A stretch of 64,000 nt of DNA from an uncultured Burkholderiales bacterium (GCA_903906635.1 CAIVLE010000088.1:24017-88016); one strand, 5' to 3'. Numbered from the stretch's first letter, positions 30,177 to 39,476 are shown. The notes: generated from the sequence alone by a model not told the origin. Numbers and translations: made by a program.

Positions 30177-31064
30177 TCAGATCGAGGCAAACAGTTGTCC
30201 CCGTAGCCAAGCGTGCACGGGATCGTCTTGATGTCGCAAGTGCCAGATGGCATACATGGGCATGGACGGGGTCTCAAACGGCAATGCTTCATCGGCTAAG
30301 CCATGCAGCAAACCTTCACGCAACAAGCCAGGAAGGGTCGTCAAACGGGGCGTACCCCGTACAAAGGCGGCAATGCCTGCAAAACTGCTGAGGGTGACGG
30401 CAAAGTGTCGCTGGATGCCGCGTTGTCGCAGCACGTCGTCAATGTCCAATGCCCGTTTGGGTTGGTAAACCACGCTCACGTGCTCTGCGGCCACATAGGC
30501 TTTGAGGGAGCGGGGCGCTTGGCGAACTTGCGGGTCGTAAAACACCCGGTAGCTGTCGCTGAACAATCTTTTGTGCTTGATGTCGGTGGCGTCAGGCGGG
30601 CGCGGGCTGATGACCAATTGGCACTCTTGGTCACGCAGCATCTGCGCGCTGGGAATGTCAGAGGCAAGCACCCGCAAGGTGACCCCTGGTGCTTGGGCGC
30701 GTAGGCGGTTCAACAAACCAGGCAGCAGCAAATCGCGTTGCATGTCATTGGCTGCAATGGTGATGCACTGGTTCAGACGCGAGGGTTCAAACGCCCCGAC
30801 ATGCACAAATCCTTGCATCTGGTTGAGCAGGGTTTGGGCTTGCTGGGCCAAGGCCTCGGCGCGCGCAGTCGGCACAATGCCGCGCCCAGACTTGACAAAC
30901 AAGTTGTCGCCCACGATGGCCCGCAAACGATCGAGTTGATGGCTGACGGCCGATTGGGTGACACCCAGGGTGAGGGCTGCTCGGGTGACCGAACCGTGTT
31001 CGATGACCGTGCTCAAGAGCTTGAGCAAATGCCCGTCCAAATCCAAATGATCAAATTTTTTCAT
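30177..31064 (-). CDS. LysR family transcriptional regulator, divergent to the second LigAB
   Basis: A 295-residue LysR regulator with HTH segment GSVTRAALTLGVTQSAVSHQ near residues 25-45 and a C-terminal effector domain. The frame extends 41 codons upstream into the promoter gap; ATG 31064 (MKKFDHLDLDG) is the family-like start. The N-terminal DLDGHLLKLL pattern resembles the NodD/NahR-like subgroup that responds to aromatic compounds. It probably controls the neighbouring ligAB pair. Confidence 0.9.
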   Translation of the reverse strand: MKKFDHLDLDGHLLKLLSTVIEHGSVTRAALTLGVTQSAVSHQLDRLRAIVGDNLFVKSGRGIVPTARAEALAQQAQTLLNQMQGFVHVGAFEPSRLNQCITIAANDMQRDLLLPGLLNRLRAQAPGVTLRVLASDIPSAQMLRDQECQLVISPRPPDATDIKHKRLFSDSYRVFYDPQVRQAPRSLKAYVAAEHVSVVYQPKRALDIDDVLRQRGIQRHFAVTLSSFAGIAAFVRGTPRLTTLPGLLREGLLHGLADEALPFETPSMPMYAIWHLRHQDDPVHAWLRGQLFASI

Positions 31065-31152
31065 GGAATAGATGAGTTCTAAGCTATTTATTTTATGAGT
31101 ACGGCGCCACATACTTGAACCCATAGACACGATTTGTGTTTCAGGAGACTCC
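31065..31152. promoter_or_regulatory. divergent promoter between LysR and second LigAB
   Basis: An 88-base AT-rich gap. ATGAGT occurs twice in direct orientation, at 31072-31077 and 31095-31100 (23-base period, about two helical turns), which could be a regulator contact. AGGAGA at 31143-31148 is the ribosome site for the ligA-like gene. Confidence 0.4.
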
Positions 31153-31503
31153 ATGCAACCCGTCCATACGCCTATTCCAGGTACCACCTTGTTTGACGGT
31201 GAGCAAGCCCAAAAGGGCTACTCGCTCAACAAGATGTGTTTTTCTTTCAACAGCGCCGATCAACGCCAAGCCTTCAAAGCCGACGAAGAGGCCTACATGC
31301 GCAGCTACGGTTTGAATGCGCAACAAGCCCATGCGATTCGCTCGCGTGATGTGCTGGGCTTGATTGCTGCGGGAGGCAATGTGTATTACTTGGCCAAGTT
31401 TGCAGGCATCTTGGGCCTCGATGTCCAAGACTTGGGGGCTGCACAAACAGGCATGACCAAAGAGGCCTTTAAAGCCAAGCTGCGCGCAGCGGCCAACTCA
31501 TAA
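31153..31503 (+). CDS. LigA-like extradiol dioxygenase alpha subunit (second copy)
   Basis: A 116-residue paralogue of the LigA subunit: PGTTLFDGEQAQKGYSLNKM and GGNVYYLAKFAGILG keep the family pattern. It is 30 residues shorter than the first copy, lacking the hydrophilic tail. It starts at ATG 31153 with an AGGAGA site and precedes its catalytic partner by 19 bases. The substrate may be protocatechuate or a related catechol or gallate-type acid. Confidence 0.9.
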   Translation: MQPVHTPIPGTTLFDGEQAQKGYSLNKMCFSFNSADQRQAFKADEEAYMRSYGLNAQQAHAIRSRDVLGLIAAGGNVYYLAKFAGILGLDVQDLGAAQTGMTKEAFKAKLRAAANS

Positions 31504-31522
31504 ACCCACAGGAGCACACAAC

Positions 31523-32359
31523 ATGGCACACATCGTTGGCGGTCTCGCCACCTCACACATCCCCTCGATTGGCGGCGCCATTGCCAAAGGCTTGCAACAA
31601 GACCCCTACTGGAAGCCGTTTTTCGATGGCTTTCCTGCCATCCGTGAGTGGTTGGGTCATGCCAAGCCTGATGTGGCGGTGGTGTTCTACAACGACCATG
31701 GCTTGAACTTCTTTCTCGACAAGATGCCCACCTTTGCGGTAGGAGCTGCGGCGCAATACAACAACGCTGACGAAGGCTGGGGTATTCCCACCTTGCCCCC
31801 CTTCAAAGGCGCGCCTGACTTGTCATGGCACATCATCAACCAATTGGTGGACAACGAGTTTGATGTGGTCACCTGCCAAGAAATGTTGGTCGACCACGCC
31901 TTCACCTTGCCCTTGAAGTTGTTTTGGCCTGACAACGTGTGCCCGGTGCTGACGGTACCCATTTGCATCAACACCGTGCAGTTTCCGCTGCCCTCGGCCA
32001 AGCGTTGTTACAAACTGGGACAAGCCGTGGGGGACGCCATTCGCAGCTGGGGCAGTGATTTGAATGTGGTGGTGTTGGGCACCGGTGGCTTGAGCCATCA
32101 GCTCGATGGTGAGCGTGCGGGGCACATCAACAAAGCGTTTGATTTGGAGTTCTTGGAGAGTTTGAAGCACAACCCAGAATGGGCGACGCAGTTCAGCATC
32201 CATGAGTTGGTGGAAAAAGCTGGGACCCAAGGCATTGAGCTCTTGAATTGGTTGGCCATGCGAGCTGCCTTGGGCCAAACTGTGTCGACGGTGCATCAGA
32301 ACTACCACATACCCATTTCCAACACGGCCACAGGCGTGCTGGCGTTGCAGGCGGGTTGA
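31523..32359 (+). CDS. LigB-like class III extradiol dioxygenase beta subunit (second copy)
   Basis: A 278-residue catalytic subunit with His12 (TSHIPSIG), His59 (YNDHG), catalytic His192 (GGLSHQL) and Glu239 (GIELLNW), so it should be active. It differs strongly from the first LigB. Segments such as IVGGLATSH and LGTGGLSHQLDGERAG look more like gallate dioxygenases (DesB/GalA) than the first copy does, but the two-subunit build is protocatechuate-dioxygenase-like. No other pathway gene sits with it, so its product would feed the LigC-I-J-K set. Confidence 0.9.
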   Translation: MAHIVGGLATSHIPSIGGAIAKGLQQDPYWKPFFDGFPAIREWLGHAKPDVAVVFYNDHGLNFFLDKMPTFAVGAAAQYNNADEGWGIPTLPPFKGAPDLSWHIINQLVDNEFDVVTCQEMLVDHAFTLPLKLFWPDNVCPVLTVPICINTVQFPLPSAKRCYKLGQAVGDAIRSWGSDLNVVVLGTGGLSHQLDGERAGHINKAFDLEFLESLKHNPEWATQFSIHELVEKAGTQGIELLNWLAMRAALGQTVSTVHQNYHIPISNTATGVLALQAG

Positions 32360-32373
32360 ACGAGTGAGCCCAT

Positions 32374-32408
32374 AAAAAACCCCCGCCAAGCGTTGCCACT
32401 TGCGGGGG
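32374..32408 (-). terminator. intrinsic terminator of rpoD
   Basis: Read on the minus strand, GCGGGGG pairs are formed by 32402-32408 and 32380-32386 and are followed by six T residues (complement of 32374-32379). It lies 36 bases beyond the rpoD stop and just past the convergent ligB-like gene. Confidence 0.87.
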
Positions 32409-32443
32409 AGGGGGCACCCAACGCTTGGTTGGGTACGGCCAGC

Positions 32444-34816
32444 TTAGATGGTGTCGATGAAGCTGCGCAGTTTGTCGCTGCGGCTGGGGTGCTTCAGTTT
32501 GCGCAACGCCTTGGCTTCTATTTGACGGATGCGCTCACGCGTGACGTCAAACTGCTTACCCACTTCTTCCAGAGTGTGGTCGCTGGTCATCTCGATGCCA
32601 AAGCGCATGCGCAGCACTTTGGCCTCGCGTGGGGTGAGGCCATCCAGAATGTCTTTGACCACGTCGCGCAAGCCCGCTTGCATGGCAGCCTCGATGGGAG
32701 CGGTGTTGACGCTGTCTTCAATGAAGTCGCCCAAGTGGCTGTCGTCGTCGTCGCCGATAGGCGTCTCCATCGAGATCGGCTCTTTGGCGATCTTCATGAT
32801 CTTGCGGATCTTGTCTTCTGGAATTTCCATCTTCTCAGCCAAGACGCTGGCATCGGGCTCAAAGCCAAACTCTTGCAAGTGTTGGCGGCTGATGCGGTTC
32901 ATCTTGTTGATGGTCTCAATCATGTGGACCGGGATGCGAATGGTGCGTGCCTGGTCGGCGATAGAGCGGGTGATGGCCTGGCGGATCCACCAAGTGGCAT
33001 AGGTAGAGAACTTATAACCACGGCGGTATTCGAACTTGTCGACGGCTTTCATCAAACCGATGTTGCCTTCTTGGATCAGGTCCAAGAACTGCAAGCCACG
33101 GTTGGTGTATTTCTTGGCGATAGAGATCACAAGGCGCAAATTGGCCTCGATCATTTCTTTCTTGGCGTTGCGCGAGTTGCGCTCGCCTTCGTTCATGCGC
33201 TTGTTGATGTCTTTGAGACGCTCCAAGGGCACAACCACGCGGAACTGCAAGTCCATTAGTTTTTGTTGCAGTTCTTGTATCGGGGGAATGTTGCGCCCCA
33301 TGGTGGCTGACCAGGGCTTGCCGGCAGCAGCTTGTTTTTCAACCCACTTCAAGTTGAGTAAGTTGGGAGGGAAGTCTTTGACGAAAGTGGCCTGTGGCAT
33401 GCCACATTTGTCCACGATGATGCGGCGCAGTTCGCGTTCTTTTTTACGCACTTCGTCGACTTGACCGCGCACCATTTCACACAATTTTTCAATGGTTTTG
33501 GCGGTGAAGCGGATGGTCATCAGCTCTTCAGTCAATGCCGTTTGGGCTTTTTGATAAGCGGGTGTTCCGTAGCCTTCTTTGTCGTAGGTCTTGCGCAGTT
33601 TTTCAAACAGCGAAGACATGCGGTCAAAGTGTTCCAGGGCTTGGTTTTTCAGTTCTTCAAGCTTTTTGGTCAGCGCTTTAGATCCGCCTTTGCCATCGTC
33701 GTCATCGGCTTCGTCGAACTCGTCAAAGTCTTCCTCGGCCACATAGTCGTCGGCTTCGTTGAGGTTGTTGAATCCGTCCACTACGGTGGAGATCACCACC
33801 TTGTTTTCGCGGATGTCGTTGGCCATTTCTAAAATGGCGGAGATGGTCGCGGGTGAACCGCTGATGGCTTGCATCATGTCCATCAAACCGCCTTCGATAC
33901 GCTTGGCGATTTCGATCTCGCCTTCACGCGTGAGCAACTCCACCGTGCCCATCTCACGCATGTACATGCGAACGGGGTCTGTGGTGCGGCCGAACTCACT
34001 GTCCACCGTGGACAGGGCCGCTTCGGCCTCTTCTTCGGCTTCTTCTTCAGTGGCTGCTGTGGGCGTGTTGTTGTTGAGCAGCAGGGTTTCTGCGTCAGGG
34101 GTGTGTTCGTAGACGGCCACACCCATGTCGTTCAACATGGAGATCACCACTTCCAGGGTTTCGGCGTCCACCAACTTGTCGGGCAAGTGGTCGGAGATTT
34201 CACCGTGGGTCAGGTAGCCACGGGTTTTGCCCAGCTTGATCAGGGTTTTGAGCCGTTGACGGCGCTTTTGCATGTCTTCTTCAGACAGCACGGTCTCGTC
34301 AAGACCGAATTCTTTCATCAAGGCGCGTTCTTTGGCCTTGCTGATTTTCATGCGCAGGGGTTTGACTTTTTCAGTCGTGGCCACTTCTTCGACTTCGAGC
34401 TCAGACTCGATGTCGCTCAAGTCTTCGTCCAGCGCCATTTTGCTGGCTTTGGCTTTGGTGTCTTTCTTGGCAGGCGCTTTCGCAGCCTTGCCTTCAACAG
34501 CTGCGGCTTTCTTCTTGGGTTCTTCGACTTTGGCCTTGGCTACTTTGGGGATGGACTTCACGACGACAGGTTTGGCGTCAGCTTTGGCTTTGGATGCAGG
34601 CACTGGTTTGGCTTTCGTAGCGGGCTGTTTTGCTGCTTTGGCAGCAGATGTCGCAACGGGTTTTTTGGAGGCCTGGGTAACTGCCTTGGCAGGGGCTTTC
34701 ACGCCAGGCTTTGCACCAGCTTTGACGACAGATTTGGCTGTCGTTTTGGCTGCGGCTTGAGCTGTCGTTTTGGCCGCTTTCGGGGCAGGCTTCTTGGACT
34801 TTTGGTCAGTGGGCAT
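32444..34816 (-). CDS. rpoD: RNA polymerase primary sigma factor RpoD with basic N-terminal extension
   Basis: A 790-residue sigma-70, against 613 in E. coli. The conserved core is complete: region 1.2 [12 protein letters not shown], region 2 [20 protein letters not shown] and [15 protein letters not shown], region 4 [23 protein letters not shown]. The extra length is an N-terminal block of about 130 residues made mostly of Lys, Ala, Pro and Val, followed by an acidic stretch; such histone-H1-like extensions occur in related Burkholderiales. The start ATG has an AGGAG site (34822-34826). It follows dnaG as in the macromolecular-synthesis operon. Confidence 0.97.
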   Translation of the reverse strand: MPTDQKSKKPAPKAAKTTAQAAAKTTAKSVVKAGAKPGVKAPAKAVTQASKKPVATSAAKAAKQPATKAKPVPASKAKADAKPVVVKSIPKVAKAKVEEPKKKAAAVEGKAAKAPAKKDTKAKASKMALDEDLSDIESELEVEEVATTEKVKPLRMKISKAKERALMKEFGLDETVLSEEDMQKRRQRLKTLIKLGKTRGYLTHGEISDHLPDKLVDAETLEVVISMLNDMGVAVYEHTPDAETLLLNNNTPTAATEEEAEEEAEAALSTVDSEFGRTTDPVRMYMREMGTVELLTREGEIEIAKRIEGGLMDMMQAISGSPATISAILEMANDIRENKVVISTVVDGFNNLNEADDYVAEEDFDEFDEADDDDGKGGSKALTKKLEELKNQALEHFDRMSSLFEKLRKTYDKEGYGTPAYQKAQTALTEELMTIRFTAKTIEKLCEMVRGQVDEVRKKERELRRIIVDKCGMPQATFVKDFPPNLLNLKWVEKQAAAGKPWSATMGRNIPPIQELQQKLMDLQFRVVVPLERLKDINKRMNEGERNSRNAKKEMIEANLRLVISIAKKYTNRGLQFLDLIQEGNIGLMKAVDKFEYRRGYKFSTYATWWIRQAITRSIADQARTIRIPVHMIETINKMNRISRQHLQEFGFEPDASVLAEKMEIPEDKIRKIMKIAKEPISMETPIGDDDDSHLGDFIEDSVNTAPIEAAMQAGLRDVVKDILDGLTPREAKVLRMRFGIEMTSDHTLEEVGKQFDVTRERIRQIEAKALRKLKHPSRSDKLRSFIDTI

Positions 34817-35018
34817 GAAAACTCCTAGACATCAAAGAAACAAATACTCAGCACCAAATCACCCGGTGCAGGTAAAAAAAAGGGTTGTGGGCTTCAGTGG
34901 CAAGGGGGATGGGCGAACATTTGGAGTGCAATCCTTGCGGTAATTGGCGGGTCGTGCGCTGTGTGTCACGTTTGGCCGGTCCGGAGGTGTTGCTGTCGCT
35001 CTTGCCGTAAAGATGTGG

Positions 35019-35024
35019 ATTATA
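35019..35024 (-). promoter_or_regulatory. candidate -10 element upstream of rpoD
   Basis: TATAAT on the minus strand, within AGGTATAATCC, lies about 200 bases before the rpoD start in the 250-base gap behind dnaG. It would give rpoD its own promoter and a long leader. No good -35 was seen, so confidence is limited. The rest of the gap shows no gene. Confidence 0.4.
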
Positions 35025-35066
35025 CCTAACGATCAGTGCTGTGGCGCGCCAGCAGGCACTTTCAAC

Positions 35067-36965
35067 TCAAGTTTCTTGGGCCGCAAGGTGAGCCGATTCG
35101 AGCTGACGACGACGCGTTTGCAAGCTGCGGTAGCGCTGTAATGCCAAGGGATCGCTCTTGGCGGCTTCAATGGCTTCGGTTTCTTGCGCCTTGAGGCTTT
35201 CGATCAGCATGCGGTTGAGCATGCCACGCAGCTCTAATTGGGCTTCTTGGGCCAAGGCTTGCGGCGTAGGCGCATCTTTGGGTAAGTTGCCGTTTTCGCC
35301 GATCACGGGGCTAAACGCGCTGGCCATGACCCGAACGGCCAAGTCTTCACTTTCGTGTCCACGCAAGCCTTCTCGCAAAGCGCCCCAGGGCTGGGGCCCG
35401 TGTTCGTGATGTTGATGGTCAAGCCAGGCAAATAAGGGGCCGTGAGGGGGCGCCAAGTCACACAGCAAGTTGTGGTCTTCGCTAGAGAGGTCCTCCCAGA
35501 TGGCCATGTCAGACAACAACACCCGAGCCGCATGGTCGGCCCGTCCTGCGGGTATTTGACGCGTGTTGCTGCGCTTCCAGTTTTGCGGGGTGCGTTCACG
35601 TGGGCGGTAATCTTTGGATTTTTGAAAAGTGCCTGAGCGCGCTGCTGGCAAAGCCGCTTGTGGTGGGAGCCAAAGTTCTTGCAGTTCATGCGTTCCCAAA
35701 TCGGCCAAGCTCGCAATTTCAGCGAGCAGCTGGCGTTTGAGTGCACCCTCGGGCATGGCCATCCACAAAGGCTTGGCGTTGCTGGCCATGTGCGCGCGGC
35801 CCTCGGCTGTGTGCAAGTCGCAGCCATCGCGGGCCACCTCAATCAAAAACCGGCTCAGCGGCATGGCCTCGCTCACGCAGTGGGCAAAGCCCTCTTTGCC
35901 AAATTCACGGATGTAACTGTCTGGGTCATGCTCTGCGGGCAAAAACAAAAACTTCACACTGCGCACGTCGCTGGCGTAGGGCAGGGCGCCATCCAGGGCT
36001 TTGCGGGCTGCACGCCGACCCGCCCCGTCGCCGTCAAAGCTGAACACCACGGCATCGGTGAAGCGAAAAAGTTTTTGAACATGGTCGCTGGTGCAGGCTG
36101 TACCCAGGGTGGCCACTGCATTGGGAAAGCCCAGTTGAGCCAGGGCGACCACGTCCATGTAACCTTCGGTCACGAGCACGTAGCCTGCCTCGCGTAACGC
36201 GTTGCGGGCTTCAAATAGACCGTACAGCTCTCGGCCTTTGCTGAAAACGGGCGTTTCGGGGGAGTTGAGGTACTTGGGCGTGCCCTCACCCAGCACACGC
36301 CCGCCAAAGCCAATGCACTCACCTTTGACGTTGCGAATCGGAAACATCACGCGGTCTCGGAAGCGGTCGTAGCGTTTTTCGTCTTGACCTTCTTCTTGGT
36401 TGACGATGACCAAGCCACTTTCTGCCAGTAAAGGGTCTTGGTAGTCTGGGAACACGCTGGCCAAGCTGCGCCAACCTTCGGGTGCGTAGCCCAAGCCGAA
36501 TTGCTTGGCAATTTCACCACTCAAGCCCCGCCCTTTGAGATAGTCCACGGCTTTGGTCGATGATTTGAGGTGTTTGCGGTAGGCCTCGCCCGCTTTTTCT
36601 AGCACGTCGGTGAGGGTGGCCTGCTTTTCACGCTGCTGGGCTGCGCGCTCTCGGTCTTGGGGCGAGATGTCTTCTTCGGGCACTTGCAGACCCACACCTT
36701 GGGCCAGATCTTTGACGGCCTCGACAAAGTTCATGCCGGCATGCTCCATCAAAAAGCCAATGGCGTTGCCGTTCTTGCCGCAGCCAAAGCAGTGGAAAAA
36801 CTGTTTGGCTGGACTGACCGAGAATGAGGGGGATTTTTCGCCGTGGAAAGGGCACAAGCCCATGAAGTTGGCGCCGCCCTTTTTGAGCTGAACATAGCGG
36901 CCCACCACCTCCACCACGTCAACACGGGCGAGAAGTTCTTGGATGAAGGATTGAGGGATGGCCAT
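35067..36965 (-). CDS. dnaG: DNA primase
   Basis: A 632-residue primase making RNA primers at the replication fork. The CHC2 zinc finger uses Cys38, His41, Cys59 and Cys62; the TOPRIM domain shows the catalytic Glu in VLVTEGYMDVVAL and the metal-binding Asp residues in FSFDGDGAGRRAA. The C-terminal DnaB-interacting part is present. The start MAIPQSFIQELL matches other primases. No Shine-Dalgarno is seen; instead the U-tract of a strong hairpin ends three bases before the ATG. rpsU, usual upstream partner, is replaced by a short-chain dehydrogenase gene. Confidence 0.97.
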   Translation of the reverse strand: MAIPQSFIQELLARVDVVEVVGRYVQLKKGGANFMGLCPFHGEKSPSFSVSPAKQFFHCFGCGKNGNAIGFLMEHAGMNFVEAVKDLAQGVGLQVPEEDISPQDRERAAQQREKQATLTDVLEKAGEAYRKHLKSSTKAVDYLKGRGLSGEIAKQFGLGYAPEGWRSLASVFPDYQDPLLAESGLVIVNQEEGQDEKRYDRFRDRVMFPIRNVKGECIGFGGRVLGEGTPKYLNSPETPVFSKGRELYGLFEARNALREAGYVLVTEGYMDVVALAQLGFPNAVATLGTACTSDHVQKLFRFTDAVVFSFDGDGAGRRAARKALDGALPYASDVRSVKFLFLPAEHDPDSYIREFGKEGFAHCVSEAMPLSRFLIEVARDGCDLHTAEGRAHMASNAKPLWMAMPEGALKRQLLAEIASLADLGTHELQELWLPPQAALPAARSGTFQKSKDYRPRERTPQNWKRSNTRQIPAGRADHAARVLLSDMAIWEDLSSEDHNLLCDLAPPHGPLFAWLDHQHHEHGPQPWGALREGLRGHESEDLAVRVMASAFSPVIGENGNLPKDAPTPQALAQEAQLELRGMLNRMLIESLKAQETEAIEAAKSDPLALQRYRSLQTRRRQLESAHLAAQET

Positions 36966-36968
36966 GTG

Positions 36969-37005
36969 AAAAAAGGGTGAAGCCCGATTTTAGGCTTCAC
37001 CCTTT
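36969..37005 (-). terminator. strong hairpin terminator abutting the dnaG start codon
   Basis: A perfect 13-bp stem (36972-36984 with 36993-37005, 8-base loop) is followed on the minus strand by a six-T run ending three bases from the dnaG ATG. It terminates the upstream dehydrogenase transcript and may limit or sequester dnaG translation. E. coli dnaG also lies just behind a terminator, so this may set low primase levels. Confidence 0.85.
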
Positions 37006-37022
37006 GTTCAGCGCGCTGGATC

Positions 37023-37781
37023 TTATTTCGGGGCGAGGCGAATGGCGCCATCCAAACGAATGACTTCGCCGTTGAGCATGTCGTTTTCAAAAATATGAAG
37101 CGCCAGCTTGGCGTAGTCCTGAGGGGTTCCCAGGCGGGAAGGGAAGGGAACACCAGCCGCCAAGGCGTCTTGCACTTCTTGGGGCATGCCAAACAGCATA
37201 GGGGTGCCAAAGATGCCGGGCGCGATAGTCATGTTGCGAATGCCATTACGGGACAAGTCGCGAGCAATGGGCAGGGTCATGCCGACAATGCCGCCCTTGG
37301 ATGCGCTGTAAGCGGCTTGGCCAATTTGCCCGTCATAAGCGGCGACCGAGGCGGTGGAGATCAGCACACCACGCTCACCCGTGGCTTCAGCTTCGTTCTT
37401 GCACATGGCTTCGGCGGCCAAGCGGATCATGTTGAAGCTACCCACCAAATTGACCATGATGGTTTTTGTGTAGACGCTCAAATTGTGTGCCCCATTTTTG
37501 CCCACGGTCTTTTCTGCCGGGGCAATGCCAGCGCAGTTGACCAAGCCCATCAACTTGCCCATGCTGAGCGCTTGGTCAACTGCGGCTTGTCCATCGGCCT
37601 GGCTGCTGACATCGCATAGGACAAAAGCGCCGCCAATGTCTTTGGCCACGGCCTGGCCTTTGTCTGCTTGCATGTCGGCAATGACCACTTTGCCCCCCCT
37701 CGCAGCCAAGGCGCGGGCTGTCCCCTCGCCTAAGCCTGAAGCGCCGCCTGTCACGATGAATACCTTGCCATGGATGTCCAT
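37023..37781 (-). CDS. short-chain dehydrogenase, 3-hydroxyacyl-CoA dehydrogenase type II (HSD10-like)
   Basis: A 252-residue [18 protein letters not shown] is the NAD-binding Gly motif, [14 protein letters not shown] the NAG region, and YSASKGG holds the catalytic Tyr and Lys with the Ser in LISTASVAA. The [20 protein letters not shown] segment is typical of HSD10-type enzymes, which oxidise (2-methyl-)3-hydroxybutyryl-CoA in branched-chain amino acid and fatty acid breakdown. A palindromic site resembling LiuR-type operators lies upstream, consistent with that role. Confidence 0.92.
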   Translation of the reverse strand: MDIHGKVFIVTGGASGLGEGTARALAARGGKVVIADMQADKGQAVAKDIGGAFVLCDVSSQADGQAAVDQALSMGKLMGLVNCAGIAPAEKTVGKNGAHNLSVYTKTIMVNLVGSFNMIRLAAEAMCKNEAEATGERGVLISTASVAAYDGQIGQAAYSASKGGIVGMTLPIARDLSRNGIRNMTIAPGIFGTPMLFGMPQEVQDALAAGVPFPSRLGTPQDYAKLALHIFENDMLNGEVIRLDGAIRLAPK

Positions 37782-37804
37782 ATAAAACCTTTTACGTTGA
37801 GTGG

Positions 37805-37826
37805 TTGACGTTTACGTTAACGTCAA
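37805..37826. promoter_or_regulatory. 22-bp near-palindromic operator (LiuR/MerR-like)
   Basis: The bases from 37805 to 37826 form arms TTGACGTT and AACGTCAA around a TACGTT-type centre; a further half-site TTTACGTTGA lies at 37791-37800. On the plus strand TTGACG (37805-37810) and TTATCA (37827-37832) could be the -35 and -10 of the patatin gene with the palindrome between them, the usual MerR-family geometry. ACGT-rich palindromes of this kind are known for LiuR in proteobacteria; the match is from memory. Confidence 0.5.
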
Positions 37827-37865
37827 TTATCAGCCAAGCGCAGCATCCCGGACAATTGCACTTGA

Positions 37866-38834
37866 ATGCTTGCCAAACTGAATGTGATGACCTTTTTTTC
37901 CAACCTCTTTGACCACCCACGCCATAAGCTGCGCTTTGCTTTGCTGTCGTTGTGGGTGGTCGCGCTGACTGCTTGCACTTCACCCGGGCCTGTGGCACCT
38001 GTGACGGACACCAAGATACCACCCGTTGCGTCCGCGCCGGATCTGCCCACGCCCAAGCGCTCGCCGCGTCTGGGCTTGGCTTTGGGGGGAGGGGCTGCAC
38101 GCGGGTTTGCTCACGTTGGCGTGTTGCAAGTGTTGGAAGAGGCAGGCATCAAGGCTGATTTGGTGGTGGGAACGTCTGCGGGCAGCGTTGTGGCGGCACT
38201 TTATGCCAGTGGCAAGTCTGGTGCTCAGCTTCAAGTGGTTGCTGAAAGCATGGAGGAGGCCTCGATCACCGACTGGACGGTGCCACTGTTGGGGCGAGGC
38301 ATGATGCGTGGGGACGCCTTGGCGCGCTATGTCAGCGCCCAGACGGGCGGGCGGCGCATAGAAGAGCTGAGAATTCCGTTGGGGATCGTTGCCACCGATT
38401 TGCATTCCGGCCAAGGTGTGTTGTTCCAACGCGGCGATGTGGGCACGGCGGTGCGTGCCTCTAGTTCGGTGCCATCGGTGTTTGAGCCGGTTCGTATTGG
38501 AACGCGCGAATACGTAGATGGTGGTCTGGTCTCTCCTGTGCCCGTGCGCTATGCCCGCCAGATGGGGGCTGAGTTTGTGCTGGCAGTCGATATTTCAAGT
38601 GCTCCCGAGGCTGGCAAAACAGGTGATATCTTTCAAATCTTGATGCAAACCTTCACCATCATGGGTAAAAGCATCAATGCCTTTGAACTGCGAGACGCTG
38701 ACTTGGTGGTGCGCCCTGCCTTGGCACATGTGGGCAGCGCGGAGTTCAGTGCTCGCACCCGCTCCATTGAGGCGGGGCGAGTTGCCATGCTGCAGGCGCT
38801 TCCTAAGTTACGTGCCGCTCTAGCCGCTCAATAA
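37866..38834 (+). CDS. patatin-like phospholipase lipoprotein (RssA/YchK family)
   Basis: A 322-residue serine hydrolase. The signal peptide ends at a lipobox-like VVALTAC, so it is probably lipid-anchored. Patatin motifs are complete: oxyanion GGGAARGFAHVGVL, nucleophile GTSAGS, and catalytic Asp in DGGLVSPVPV. An internal ATG at 37887 is an alternative start. It diverges from the HSD10-like gene across a shared operator. Likely acts on membrane lipids or esters; substrate unknown. Confidence 0.9.
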   Translation: MLAKLNVMTFFSNLFDHPRHKLRFALLSLWVVALTACTSPGPVAPVTDTKIPPVASAPDLPTPKRSPRLGLALGGGAARGFAHVGVLQVLEEAGIKADLVVGTSAGSVVAALYASGKSGAQLQVVAESMEEASITDWTVPLLGRGMMRGDALARYVSAQTGGRRIEELRIPLGIVATDLHSGQGVLFQRGDVGTAVRASSSVPSVFEPVRIGTREYVDGGLVSPVPVRYARQMGAEFVLAVDISSAPEAGKTGDIFQILMQTFTIMGKSINAFELRDADLVVRPALAHVGSAEFSARTRSIEAGRVAMLQALPKLRAALAAQ

Positions 38835-38842
38835 GCGCGTGT

Positions 38843-38873
38843 AAAAAAAAGGGGCCCACCAAGCGGTGGGCCC
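38843..38873 (-). terminator. intrinsic terminator of the phasin gene
   Basis: GGGCCCACC (38852-38860) pairs with GGTGGGCCC (38865-38873) around AAGC. Read on the minus strand it is followed by eight T residues, making the terminator of the phasin gene 60 bases upstream; it may also stop the patatin transcript weakly. Confidence 0.87.
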
Positions 38874-38933
38874 TTGAAGGGATCCCTGCACCCGATGGTG
38901 ACCACAGGACCCGAGGAGACAATCGTTGACGAA

Positions 38934-39476
38934 TTAACGCTTTTTCGCAGCGGTTTTCGTGGCCTTGACAGCGGTGTCGGTGACAGCTTGCAGGTTCGTT
39001 TCAGCCAAGTCAGCGGCTTGCTTGACTGCTTTTTGAACCGATTCCACAGCGTTGTTGCCAGCGGTCACAGCTTGCTTGAAGAATGCAACAGCAGACTCAG
39101 AGCCGGCAGGCGCGTTCTTCAATGCTGTGTCGACGAAACCCAAAACGGCTTGGTGGCTTTCGGTGGCTTTGGCTTCAATGGCTTTGCCCAAATCAGCACC
39201 TGTGCTCGAGGCGATGTCATAGATGTGGCGGCTGTAAGCAGCGGTTTTTTCAGCCAAAGGCTGCAACAGACCTGCTTGCAGAGCCAGGAGCTCTTGGGCG
39301 TCTTTTGCGCTCAAAACGGCCTTGGCATGATCGGCTGACTCAGACAGTGCGGCACGAGCAGCTGTCAGGTTGAGTTCAACCAGTTTTTCCACGCCTGAGA
39401 AGGCTTGGTTGGTCAGGCTGAACAGGTTGTTCAGGTTGGCTTTGTTGGTAGCGATGACTTGTTCGGCGTTTAGCAT
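38934..39476 (-). CDS. phaP: phasin family PHA granule-associated protein
   Basis: A 180-residue all-helical phasin, coating polyhydroxyalkanoate granules. [22 protein letters not shown] near the start and repeated Ala/Lys/Glu helices are typical, with the C-terminus ending in Ala/Lys-rich [10 protein letters not shown]. The ATG is preceded by GGAGC. The promoter region carries a TGCA palindrome suited to PhaR, and phaR and bdhA are also in the window, supporting a PHB-storing host. Confidence 0.93.
   Translation of the reverse strand: MLNAEQVIATNKANLNNLFSLTNQAFSGVEKLVELNLTAARAALSESADHAKAVLSAKDAQELLALQAGLLQPLAEKTAAYSRHIYDIASSTGADLGKAIEAKATESHQAVLGFVDTALKNAPAGSESAVAFFKQAVTAGNNAVESVQKAVKQAADLAETNLQAVTDTAVKATKTAAKKR

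Noticed and set aside
33869-34828. 319-codon plus-strand frame rich in Phe and Gly
   Set aside because: Antisense of the Lys/Ala/Glu-rich part of rpoD; composition is an artefact.
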